Part shown: positions 1 to 8,160 of the stretch, in pieces
Position numbering within the stretch: the stretch's first letter is position 1
Layout of the letters: every line of letters begins with the position of its first letter
Source: Wuchereria bancrofti
Lineage: Eukaryota > Nematoda > Chromadorea > Rhabditida > Onchocercidae
Direction: 5' to 3'
Assembly (NCBI GenBank): GCA_005281725.1
Contig: SSBO01000065.1
Location: 1 to 18,060, forward strand
Length of the DNA stretch: 18,060 bases
Program-made: the position numbers and the translations under genes
The notes under the pieces: model-generated
The model's input: only the letters and a program-made list of their open reading frames with translations
What the model was told of the DNA's origin: nothing
Database searches by the model: none

Positions 1-44
1 AGACGTAAAAAAAGACCTAAGAACGTTGTATTGTTAGTGTGTGC

Positions 45-58
45 TTTATTCTTTTATT
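45..58 (-). promoter_or_regulatory. Poly(A) signals of the SH3BP5-like gene
   Basis: On the minus strand the sequence AAATAAAAGAATAAAGC contains two AATAAA hexamers, at 58-53 and 50-45. They lie about 180 bases past the stop codon, a plausible 3' UTR length. Cleavage would be expected about 10-20 bases further on, near position 25-35. Confidence 0.6.
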
Positions 59-232
59 TAGTTAATAAGAATCATGTTATAATGCTTTCAACAAAATCAT
101 AGTATAAGTGATAATATTTAAAAATATACGAACAATGTAGCTGTTCATATTATTTCATCAAACATTTCTAATGTCAAGAAAGAAAAGAAATATGATAATC
201 ATAAAGAAGAAATAGAGAATCGCAACAAATGA

Positions 233-352
233 CTAGTAACTCGATGAACTATGACCACTATCTCGCTCTACAATATCATTTCCAGTTCTACGAACAACGT
301 TCAAATCATTATGCAATATAATTTCCGTACGCTGAGCACGTTCATCAATTTC
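233..352 (-). CDS. SH3BP5-like gene, coding exon 10 with stop
   Basis: The acceptor is tttgtttttcag|GAAATT. It encodes the last 39 residues, EIDERAQRTEIILHNDLNVV through VERDSGHSSSSY, then TAG at 235-233. The frame continues from exon 9 without a leftover base. The Ser-rich end resembles the low-complexity C-terminus of the family. A 3' UTR of about 190-200 bases follows, down to the poly(A) signals. Confidence 0.85.
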   Translation of the reverse strand, partial: EIDERAQRTEIILHNDLNVVRRTGNDIVERDSGHSSSSY

Positions 353-3300
353 CTGAAAAACAAATAACTTAATCTACTAAATAACTGATTAATATAATCT
401 AATAAAGATAATAATTTCCATTTTTTTTTTGCATATACGTCGTTATGTATGTCATTATGTATGATGAACTACCTGGAACGTCTGAAATGTTGCTTAATAT
501 CACGAATTATAAATCATCCTTTTTTTTTTCTTTTAACAAACATTAACCAATACTACTGACAATAATATGGAAATAAAAAATTTATTACGCTAACATAAAT
601 ATTTTTCTATTTTGTTGTTGCTATCATCAAATAAACAAAGCTTATAAGGCATTCATTATTATTAAGTTTTCATTGCACTTTTCACTCTAGTTAGAAAATT
701 AAGCTGAAAATATATGCTAACGAAGATGAAATGAATAGAACGGTCGTAAATTAAATTAAAAAGAACACTAATTTATATCATAGTTCTCATCTACAACTAT
801 TGTTTTACAAATTTACTTCAATCATTTGAGAATGACTTCGAAGCATTCCTGATAAATCATCTGTGTTCATCGTCATCCCCGTATGATTGCTTTCCACTGA
901 GCTATCACTATCACTGCCATAAAGTAAAGAAATTGTTCCTGTTGTACCTGCGCCCTCGGGCAATTCAGTGCGATATCGAAAATCAGTCAAATCTGCTGAT
1001 AACCTAAATATTCATCATTAGTGATATCTTCGATACAGTATGCTTACATTAATTTTGAAAAAATATGATAAAGAGAAAGGGAGATAAAATGTTACCTAAA
1101 ATGATCCATTCTTAAACAATAGATAAAAAGCAGTAGTTATAGTTCTAATGAACTGTATATTAATTAAAATATAGTTTTACCTAACGCTTTTAATATTTTG
1201 TTTCGATTTGCCCTGACTAAGAATCAACTGTTGTGCAAGTAATATAACACCAGAACCAAGAGTTCCACCTTTACCTACGCCTGAATCTGCCCCTTCAGGT
1301 GAATCATCAAACAGAGCAGGATCGATTGCTTTATCGCAATCCAAAGAAAGCTAAAAAGTGATAAAAAATGTTAACAGGTAAAAAACGTTATAATTTCACA
1401 TAATAAACCATAAATGTATTTCTATGCTTACAATAATAATCGGATAATTCGGAAAAAACACCATTATAAAGCCTTCACTTCAAGTAACATTTTAAAACAA
1501 AAAGTTACATCACTTTAAGTAATATTTTCCAAGAGATAAGCATAGCCAATTTTTGCGCAGAAAAAATTTTAATCCATAATTTCTTCACCGGAAAAAAATT
1601 ACTACACAAAAAAATACACCTGATTGAAAGTTACTTTAATCCCTTCGAGAGCAATACTGTTTGCTATATCTGCTTTACGTCTTCTTTCCTCCTCTTCAAC
1701 TCGACGTTGCGCTTTCTCTTTACTGAATGCTACCTCATAGGATGATAAGTCAGGTGAATCACAACCAATACCAGGACCAGGTTCGCGTCTCACACTTGAT
1801 AACTATAAAATATTAAAATAATGCAGTGCAGAACGAAACATTATTTTTTCAATTATTACCATATACTATCTGTTATCAAACATTATGAGAAGAATAACAA
1901 TGTAGTCTGATAAAAAACAATTGGCAAGCAAATGATTATTATTGTCACTGATTTACTCGAATAAGCGAGTTAATAGCCATCATTATTTTTATTTTAGAGC
2001 AATAAACTGCTCTAATTATTATTAAAGCAGAAGATTTCAACCAATAAAACACGACTAAAATATTGCACTGAGTACACTCACATTTGAACTATTATCAAAT
2101 ATGTTGTAAAGATATAGCTAATTTAGAAAAAAGCATACGCTTCTCTCTTCATGTATAGCATCTGATATTTGCTCCAAATTCCTCAACGACGATGTATAAT
2201 CATACTTTTTCTGACGGACCTTTAAAAATCATCAGCATTATTGAAAATAATTGAAAATTTTCACTGTAGTATCCAAAAATACTTTGTAGATAAAAATCAG
2301 GAATAAAAAAATTGTCATAATAACCTCAGATTCAAGCTTCAGAATTAGACTTTTCTGATGCTCTAAAATTCTTGTAAATTCAATGCGTTGCTCAAAATAA
2401 TGTCGGCTTTTCTTAATAGATCGAGCATTTGTCTCTAGCATCTGTGCAATTTCTTTTGATAACTGTGTCATACGTCCCGATATTGAACGATGTACCTCTT
2501 CAGCCGCTATACGTTCTTGCTCCATTTCATTTACACGTTGAATATGATGGTTCAAAACCTGTAAAATAATAAATTAACTAATTCCACCCTTAAATGATAA
2601 CTATAGTTGAATGCACTTTTTGGAATCAGATAAATACACATTTTATAGGCTTCTTAAAATTTCTAGGCAAAAATTCTGAAACAATTAAACTGCCTCTAAT
2701 TATAACGCTGATATATACTTTCAATTAATTTGTTCAGATTAAATATTATAAAATGACTTAACAATAGTGGTGGCAGGAGAATCATGTCATAAAGATATAT
2801 CTATGACGCTAATTCCAAAATAAAAACGAATATTAATAAATTAGAATAAATAAATGTGGTAGTAATAGCAGTAGAATACAGCTAAACTATCTTAACCTCT
2901 AAACATTCTGGTTCGATACTTCGCTGTCGATTTAAACTATCTTGTGTTAATTTCACTTGTTGCTTTGCTACTGCATGCATTGAATTGGCACGCTCGAAAT
3001 GTATCGCGGCATTTTGTGCTTCTTCACGCAACCGTCTCTCCTTGAGAAAAAAAAAAAAACATATATTCTATGAATAAAAATGGTACAAAAATGACCTGAA
3101 GATGACTAAATGATTAGTAAAATTGNCTCCTCTTCAATTCGACGTTGCGCTTTCTCTTTACTGAATGCTACCTCATAGGACGGTAAGTCAGGTGAATCAC
3201 AACCAACACCAGGTTCACGTCTCACACTTGATAACTATAAAATATGAAAATAATACAGTGCAGAACAAAACATATTACTTTTTCAATTATTACCATATAC

Positions 3301-6205
3301 TATCTGTTATCAAACATTATGGGAAGAATAACAATGTAGTTTGATAAAAAAATAGTTGGCAAGCACATGATTATTACTGCTACTGAATTACTCGAATATG
3401 CGAGTTAGTAGCCATCATTATTGTAAAATAACTTTTATTTTAGAGCAATAAACTGCTCTAATAATAATTAGAGCAGTTTATTACTAGAAGATTTCAACCA
3501 ATAAAACAAGACTAAAATATTGCACTGAGTACATTCACATTTAAACTATTGTCAAATATATTGCAAAGATATAGCTAATTTGAAAAAAAGCATACGCTTC
3601 TCTCTTCATGTATAGCATCTGATATTTGCTCTAAATTCCTCAACGACGATGTATAATCATACTTTTTCTGACGGACCTTTAAAAAACATCAGCATTATTG
3701 AAAATAATTGAAAATTTTCATTTTCATTGTAGTATCCAAAAATATTTTGTAGATAAAAATCAGGAATAAAAAAACTATCATAATAACCTCAGATTCAAGC
3801 TTCAGAATTAGACTTTTCTGATGCTCCAAAATTTTTGTAAATTCAATGCGTTGCTCAAAATAATGTCGGCTTTTTTTAATAGATCGAGCATTTGCCTCTA
3901 ACATCTGTGCAATTTCTTTTGATAACTGCGTCATACGCTCCGATATTGAACGATGTACCTCTTCAGCCGCTATACGTTCTTGCTCCGCTTCATTTACACG
4001 TTGAATATGATGGTTCAAAACCTGTAAAATAATAAATTAACTAATTCCATCCTTAAATGATAACTATAGTTTTGAATGCACTTTTTGGAATCAGATAAAT
4101 ACACATTTTTACAGGCTTCTTGAAATTTTCAGGCAAAAATTCTGAAACAATTAAATTGCCTCTAATTAACGCTGATATATACTTTCAATCAATTTGTTCA
4201 GATTAAATATTATAAAATGACTTGACAATAGTGGTGGCAGGAAAATCATGTCATAAAGATATACCTATGACGCTAATTCCAAAACAAAAGCGAATATTAA
4301 TAAATTAGAATAAATAAATGTGGTAGTAATAGCAGTAGAATACAGCTAAACTATCTTAACCTCTAAACATTCTGGTTCGATACTTCGCTGTCGATTTAAA
4401 CTATCTTGTGTTAATTTCACTTGTTGCTTTGCTACTGCATGCATTGAATTGGCACGCTCGAAATGTATCGCGGCATTTTGTGCTTCTTCACGCAACCGTC
4501 TCTCCTTGAGAAAAAAAAAAAAACATATATTCTATGAATAAAAATGGTACAAAAATGACCTGAAGATGACTAAATGATTAGTAAAATTGCTGATTTTTAG
4601 TAATAACCGCTGATTGACCTATTCGGATTTCCACAATATGCAATCATTATCTGGATAAAAAGGAAGTTAGCATATATCACACCACATTAAAATACATACT
4701 AAAATACATCTAACATCATTAATCTAAATAATATAGCTAATTGAATTGATAATAATCATTCTACTTAATATCCAATTCATTATGTTCTTGAACAAATATA
4801 TACGATCAAATAAAAGACTCTTTTTCAGGATCACGAAATTCCGTCATTTCCCATTAATTAATTGACTATGATGGAATCAAATCTTTTCATCATTAAATTT
4901 ATTGAATGATTAAAAACTTATTCTAATGCAGCTACTACAACAGATAAGTTACATATCTTCCATCCAACCGCCCAAATACTGGATTTAATATTTTATCAGC
5001 TGGTAAATTATGATAAATTCCAATACAAAAAGAAATCATTAACATATCTCACATATTTTTATAATTGAGAAATAGAATTCTAAAGTTAAAATTCTAAAGC
5101 ATAGCCTCTTTCCTTATTGTTTTATGTAACACGTCAATTTCTCCCAGATTAATTAATAATACTGCATTAAAATGCCGTCTTTATAGGAAAAAAATTCTTA
5201 GACATACTTTAGCATGAATATGAAATATTTCGTAGTTTTTTAACACCATATTATCACTTAATATAAAAGTTATAAATGACAAATAAAATAATTATAAATG
5301 ACAAAAAGTTTTGTTAAATTTACCACAAGTTTTGCCTCATAATAAGGTCGACCTTTCGCAATTGCTGAGCCATATTTACGACTTAATTCATTCAATTTTT
5401 CAGACCAGGAAGCTTGAATTTTCCTGGAAGCAAAAATAATCCTAAAACTCAAACTGAAATATATTTTTTAAATGCATCAAATATAACCAAATCTTTTAAT
5501 ACGAATATTACTAATCAAATAATTATTGTGAAAAATTTGGTTTTAACTTTTTTTTTTTGTACCCACAATTTCACAAAATATCAGTGGGACACCATGACAT
5601 GACACAGTGCAAGAGTATGAAAACTTCAAAAGTAGTACAAGCACATGTGGATTCGGATATACCTGAAGGTAGCTCTTGCTTCATCAAGTTGTAATTCCAA
5701 TTTATTGATTACATCAGTCGCAATATTCAATTTTTCTAATTCTTCATGAACACGATTTAAATGTTTGGCATTGTGCCGAAAATCTTTACCCAATATATAA
5801 TCTACTTCGTCTATAAATATATAAATCTATTCTATAATTATTTCTGAAAAATAAACAAACACTTATCGATATCATGTCGTCACATGATTTACAATATATT
5901 TACAATTTATATCATAACTGTATTCATAAATCTTGATATTACACCATTATTCAAATTGCATTCAATGTTCATTATATTATAATCATTACTTTATATCATG
6001 TTTATAATTTATAATCTGTCATTATTCTACAATGATTGCATTTATTACAAAATGAAAAAAAAAACAAAATTTAAAGAATAGTATGAAAATAAAAACCTAA
6101 CAGTTCAATGAAAATTAGATATTAATCATTACCCGCTGTAGATGGCTCCTTTGACGTTGATGGCCCATTTGTATCATTGTGTAAAATCACATCACTCGCA
6201 TTCAT
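233..6205 (-). CDS. SH3BP5-like coiled-coil protein (REI-type RAB-11 GEF), ten exons
   Basis: Joined exons on the minus strand, 5' to 3': 6205-6133, 5810-5663, 5423-5324, 3040-2897 (or 4504-4361), 2558-2325 (or 4021-3788), 2219-2139 (or 3676-3596), 1802-1620, 1350-1181, 1003-817, 352-233. All introns are GT-AG, all phases agree, and 1440 bases give 479 residues plus TAG, close to the roughly 455 of human SH3BP5. Residues about 25-265 are heptad-rich and match the SH3BP5 family along their whole length (for example GRPYYEAKLV, NHHIQRVNE, NLEQISDAIHEERS). The Ser- and acid-rich tail is less conserved. Family knowledge: SH3BP5 and C. elegans REI-1/REI-2 form an antiparallel coiled coil that promotes nucleotide exchange on RAB11, acting at Golgi and recycling endosomes; human SH3BP5 (Sab) also docks JNK at mitochondria. 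The RAB-11 role here is inferred from homology. Exons 4-6 appear twice in the literal sequence because of the join at 3126. REI-1 and REI-2 cannot be told apart, so no symbol is given. Confidence 0.9.
353..816 (-). other. Intron 9 of the SH3BP5-like gene
   Basis: 464 bases, donor gtaaat, acceptor tttttcag. AT-rich with a short poly-T run near 421. I see no embedded gene or repeat. Confidence 0.8.
817..1003 (-). CDS. SH3BP5-like gene, coding exon 9
   Basis: The acceptor is gaatatttag|GTTATC and the donor ATTGAA|gtaaat. It encodes residues 378-440, with LPEGAGTTGTISLLYGSDSD and a run of Ser/Asp (SDSDSSVES), then DDLSGMLRSHSQMIE. The Ser/Asp run is the sort of acidic phosphorylatable sequence seen in SH3BP5 tails. 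No catalytic motif is evident. Confidence 0.86.
1181..1350 (-). CDS. SH3BP5-like gene, coding exon 8
   Basis: The acceptor is actttttag|CTTTCT and the donor GTTAG|gtaaaa. It encodes residues 322-377 and two bases of codon 378: an acidic and glycine-rich linker (DSPEGADSGVGKGG) followed by LILSQGKSKQNIKSVR. The codon split over the junction becomes Arg. I recognise no domain; this is the variable tail typical of the family. Confidence 0.85.
1620..1802 (-). CDS. SH3BP5-like gene, coding exon 7
   Basis: The acceptor is attttatag|TTATCA and the donor AATCAG|gtgtat. It encodes 61 residues (261-321). It opens LSSVRREPGPGIGCDSPDLS, and then has a very charged helix with QRRVEEEERRRKADIA. Only the first 36 codons are repeated in the right contig (3127-3234). 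That copy lacks two residues of the Pro-Gly stretch (an in-frame six-base difference) and has Pro for Ser and Ile for Val. Confidence 0.88.
1803..2138 (-). other. Intron 6 of the SH3BP5-like gene (left-contig copy)
   Basis: 336 bases, donor gtatgc, acceptor ttttatag. It contains gagcaataaactgctcta, whose agagca/tgctct ends can fold back. The right-contig copy (3235-3595) is longer and carries the full 16-base hairpin. Nothing else is recognisable. Confidence 0.75.
2139..2219 (-). CDS. SH3BP5-like gene, coding exon 6 (left-contig copy)
   Basis: The acceptor is tttaaag|GTCCGT, which lacks the usual pyrimidine-rich end, and the donor is AGAAGC|gtatgc. It encodes 27 residues (234-260): VRQKKYDYTSSLRNLEQISD followed by AIHEERS. 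This aligns with the KNLEMISDEIHERRRS end of the SH3BP5 coiled coil. The copy at 3596-3676 differs by one silent change (Leu TTG/TTA). Confidence 0.9.
2325..2558 (-). CDS. SH3BP5-like gene, coding exon 5 (left-contig copy)
   Basis: The acceptor is ttttacag|GTTTTG and the donor TCTGAG|gttatt. It encodes 78 residues (156-233), reading VLNHHIQRVNEMEQERIAAE through KKSRHYFEQRIEF to ILKLESE. The block aligns with the NHATQRV.EAEQ ... KSKPYFE stretch of vertebrate SH3BP5. Compared with the copy at 3788-4021 it has Met for Ala after NE, Gly for Glu before RMTQL, Thr for Ala, and Arg for Lys before ILEHQ. Confidence 0.92.
2897..3040 (-). CDS. SH3BP5-like gene, coding exon 4 (left-contig copy)
   Basis: The acceptor is ttctcaag|GAGAGA and the donor TTAGAG|gttaag. 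It encodes 48 residues (108-155), beginning ERRLREEAQNAAIHFERA and ending SIEPECLE. It is identical to the copy at 4361-4504, including the 13-A run just before the acceptor on the minus strand. Only one of the two should be counted. Confidence 0.9.
3126..3126. other. Single-N contig join 1
   Basis: One undetermined base sits exactly between the end of left copy A and the start of right copy A. A single N flanked by matching contig ends suggests end-to-end placement of overlapping contigs. Confidence 0.9.
3127..4589. repeat. Contig-end overlap A, right copy, with duplicate exons
   Basis: These 1463 bases begin straight after the N and repeat 1689-3125. They contain second versions of exon 4 (4504-4361), exon 5 (4021-3788) and exon 6 (3676-3596) and the first 108 bases of exon 7 (3234-3127), which has no donor because the contig starts there. 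Translated across the N, the reading frame soon meets a stop. This is best read as an alternative haplotype or a paralogue end, not as extra exons. Confidence 0.9.
3447..3482. repeat. Perfect 16-base inverted repeat in intron 6 (right copy)
   Basis: The arms aataaactgctctaat (3447-3462) and attagagcagtttatt (3467-3482) are exact reverse complements around a 4-base loop, aata. The left-contig version of this intron keeps the first arm, but its second arm is broken and shortened. Confidence 0.85.
4505..5323 (-). other. Intron 3 of the SH3BP5-like gene
   Basis: 819 bases using the right-contig exon 4, donor gtaaat, acceptor ctcaag after a long T run (13 A on the plus strand). It is the longest intron. 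I see no ORF of note, no RNA gene and no repeat inside it. Confidence 0.75.
5324..5423 (-). CDS. SH3BP5-like gene, coding exon 3
   Basis: The acceptor is tgcttccag|GAAAAT and the donor CTTGTG|gtaaat. The exon encodes residues 74-107, including KIQASWSEKLNELSRKYG and KGRPYYEAKLV. The last motif corresponds to the KPYWEARRV block of vertebrate SH3BP5, one of the clearest family signatures. The frame joins exon 4 with no leftover base, and the residue spacing then matches the vertebrate protein without a gap. Confidence 0.92.
5663..5810 (-). CDS. SH3BP5-like gene, coding exon 2 (first coiled-coil helix)
   Basis: The acceptor is tttatag|ACGAAG and the donor TTCAG|gtatat. The exon encodes residues 25-73 and two bases of codon 74. 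It reads EVDYILGKDFRHNAKHLN followed by a helix with ELEKLNIATDVINKLE and LDEARATFR. That pattern aligns with the ELEKLN...IN..E.ELEDAR..F start of the SH3BP5 coiled coil. It has both canonical splice sites and no stop. Confidence 0.9.
6133..6205 (-). CDS. SH3BP5-like gene, coding exon 1
   Basis: This exon encodes residues 1-24 and the first base of codon 25 (Asp). The ATG at 6205-6203 opens MNASDVILHNDTNGPSTSKE, a short polar, probably disordered leader. The donor is GG|gtaatg at 6133/6132. The frame stays open for at least 70 bases upstream, but I saw no earlier in-frame ATG and the upstream part is A-rich, so this ATG is the best start. The phase (one base left over) matches exon 2, giving Asp-Glu-Val-Asp at the junction, which resembles the start of the conserved family domain. 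Confidence 0.78.
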
Positions 6206-6306
6206 CCGGATAGTTTCTTCAATTTTTTTTTTCGTTTTTTTGTAAAAATAATTCAGAATAGAACTGCATAGCAATAAATTAAATTACTGCCAATTTATTT
6301 TTGCCG

Positions 6307-6319
6307 CTGAAAAAGAAAA
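6307..6319 (-). promoter_or_regulatory. Splice-acceptor-like site before the first exon
   Basis: On the minus strand, a pyrimidine run ending in tttcag precedes CGGCAAAAAT, about 100 bases before the ATG. In nematodes such a site can be a spliced-leader trans-splice acceptor, or it can end an intron in the 5' UTR. The sequence cannot tell the two apart. If used, the mRNA leader would start at about 6306. Confidence 0.35.
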
Positions 6320-7390
6320 ACATCAATATTTTATGTTTCAAAATCCTCTAAAATTTACAAAATGAAACGAACGAAACATAACCTATTTCTCACTAATGTT
6401 TACAATAGCATTAAAATAAGTAAATAAAACATATATATTGCGTATGAAATAAATCATGCATATTTCAGAGAGCTAATAATCATAGATGGATGGTAATTTC
6501 AGTTCTAAAATTTCACACTTTTTTTTCCCAAATTTAATGAATATATGAAATCTTCAGGATGAAGGTGTCCCAAATGTCAATTGATGAAAGGGACGGTTTT
6601 ATGATTTTAACATAAAATATTTATATAAAGTCCATACGGATATGTTCTAACTGAAAAAAAAGGAAGGTTAAGATTAAGAAGTATCGCCATGATTCACATA
6701 TAATACAACTAACCTTAATATTAATAAAATTGTAATTTAAATATAAGTGATAAAACAAATGAAACGTAGAAATTAATAGAAAATAAATATAGGAAAAGAT
6801 GAATATTTGTGAATAAACATTTTTGAAAAGATATTTTCTAAGAAAGGAAGTGTGAAAGAATAGTGTAAAAAAGACAAAAAGAATAGAAGACGAGAGAAGT
6901 GAGAATTCTCGAAAGGAAATAACATTACAGACATTAAAGAATGTGATTGAATACATTAGCAGAAAAAAGAAACAAATAATTGAACAAACATAAACAAACA
7001 AAATGAAAATAATCTTTGATGCATTAAATGATGAGAGAAAAGAGGATAGAATATGAATAAAGTCATAAAGTTAATGCAAAGGTATGGATATGGATATAAA
7101 TATTATGAATATAGGGATAGAAGATATGAGTTATATGAGTACAGATTATAGATATGATGGATTAATATGGATAATGTACATAGGTATAGTGTAAGTAAAC
7201 ATGTGGACATAAACAGAGGTAATTAATTAGTTATAAGCAATATATGATTAATTAATATGTGTGAAATTAATGATCAAAAATAGAAATTTTTTAAAAACAG
7301 TTCGACTAATATACATATAATTAAATCGTAATGCATCGTTGCAACAGACGCGTTATAATCAGTTATATTTTCATGTCCTATCTTCTTTTA
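6320..7390. other. AT-rich intergenic stretch upstream of the SH3BP5-like gene
   Basis: About 1.1 kb that should hold the promoter of the minus-strand gene. It has purine-rich sequence at about 6780-7000 and loosely repeated gatatg/ggatat words at about 7080-7160. I see no conserved core promoter element, RNA gene or credible coding exon. A 126-codon minus-strand frame here is almost all Phe, Leu, Ile, Ser and Tyr, as expected from AT-rich DNA. Confidence 0.55.
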
Positions 7391-7557
7391 TCATTCCATT
7401 CAAGGTGAAGTTCAGAGAGAAAAAAGAACAAGATTTGTTGGCATAACGATTATTATCAGTAATGAAGGCAATATCATATAAAATTTCTTTCTCAATCATT
7501 CCGATATTTTCCTTATTCAGAGAGTTCAACATTCATTACATTATCCATCTTCCTCAA
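7391..7557. repeat. Contig-end overlap B, left copy
   Basis: These 167 bases, starting tcattccattcaaggtg, are repeated exactly at 7559-7725 after the N at 7558. No coding sequence is involved. Confidence 0.95.
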
Positions 7558-7558
7558 N
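7558..7558. other. Single-N contig join 2
   Basis: One undetermined base directly between the two identical copies of overlap B. Confidence 0.93.
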
Positions 7559-7725
7559 TCATTCCATTCAAGGTGAAGTTCAGAGAGAAAAAAGAACAAG
7601 ATTTGTTGGCATAACGATTATTATCAGTAATGAAGGCAATATCATATAAAATTTCTTTCTCAATCATTCCGATATTTTCCTTATTCAGAGAGTTCAACAT
7701 TCATTACATTATCCATCTTCCTCAA
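7559..7725. repeat. Contig-end overlap B, right copy
   Basis: Exact repeat of 7391-7557, ending ccatcttcctcaa. The sequence after it is unique. Confidence 0.95.
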
Positions 7726-7822
7726 CATAGCAGCAAAAAAATATGATAAACTTTAAGATAATACATTTTTTCTGCTTAATAAATATATCAATATCAAGTA
7801 TGCAATACAGAATACATACACC

Positions 7823-8160
7823 AATGATTATTAATCAGTTACTGTAAAAACATCAATTGTATAATACGATATGGACATGCCGTATTATATATTATATAGT
7901 TAATGTATTATATAGTTAATAATGACATACTTAAGCTGATGATTGTTAATTACAATTGTACGGTACAATATACATATACCGATAGTTGTTAATCAACTAC
8001 TACAAGAATCTCAATCATATAGTATGTATAATATGCTGATGGTTAGCATCGGTTACTGTGAGAAACACAACTGATACAGTACATGCGTCGATGGTTGTTT
8101 AATCAGCTATTATACGAATCACAGTTGTACAATATAGTACGGTGATGGTTGCTGATAAAA
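7823..8160. repeat. Decayed minisatellite with a period of about 54 bases
   Basis: A loosely conserved unit recurs: a (c/t)GATgGTTgttaatcag core, then a (g)aatc.caa/cag.tg word, then a tA/G-rich tail such as tacaatatagtacg. The GAT that anchors the unit falls at 7826, 7938, 7981, 8038, 8090 and 8144. The spacings of 57, 52 and 54, and a gap of 112 that equals two units, support a tandem origin. The copies are strongly diverged, so the array is old. A two-unit run of tattatatagttaatg lies inside it, near 7885-7920. Confidence 0.6.

Larger units (their letters stand above)
1689..3125. repeat. Contig-end overlap A, left copy
   Basis: These 1437 bases, from the middle of exon 7 to the end of the left contig, are repeated at 3127-4589. 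They hold part of exon 7, exons 6, 5 and 4, and the introns between. The last 299 bases (2827-3125) match the right copy exactly. The rest carries many substitutions and small indels. Collapsing both copies leaves one intact gene. Confidence 0.93.

Noticed and set aside
2905..2920. tRNA B-box-like ggttcgatac
   Set aside because: It lies inside exon 4 of the coding gene, and no A box or cloverleaf accompanies it. No other tRNA-like signal was found.
1689..4589. True tandem duplication of exons 4-7 of the SH3BP5-like gene
   Set aside because: The N lies exactly at the junction, three other Ns show the same pattern, and the right-copy exon 7 is cut off without a donor. Collapse gives a complete gene.
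5414..5602. 62-codon plus-strand frame
   Set aside because: Antisense to exon 3 and intron 2 of the supported gene; low-complexity product.
6621..7001. 126-codon open frame on the minus strand
   Set aside because: Almost wholly Phe, Leu, Ile, Ser, Tyr and Val, as expected from purine-rich, AT-rich plus-strand DNA; no family pattern and no splice context.
7080..7160. Loose gatatg/ggatat repeats
   Set aside because: No steady period; looks like ordinary low-complexity sequence.
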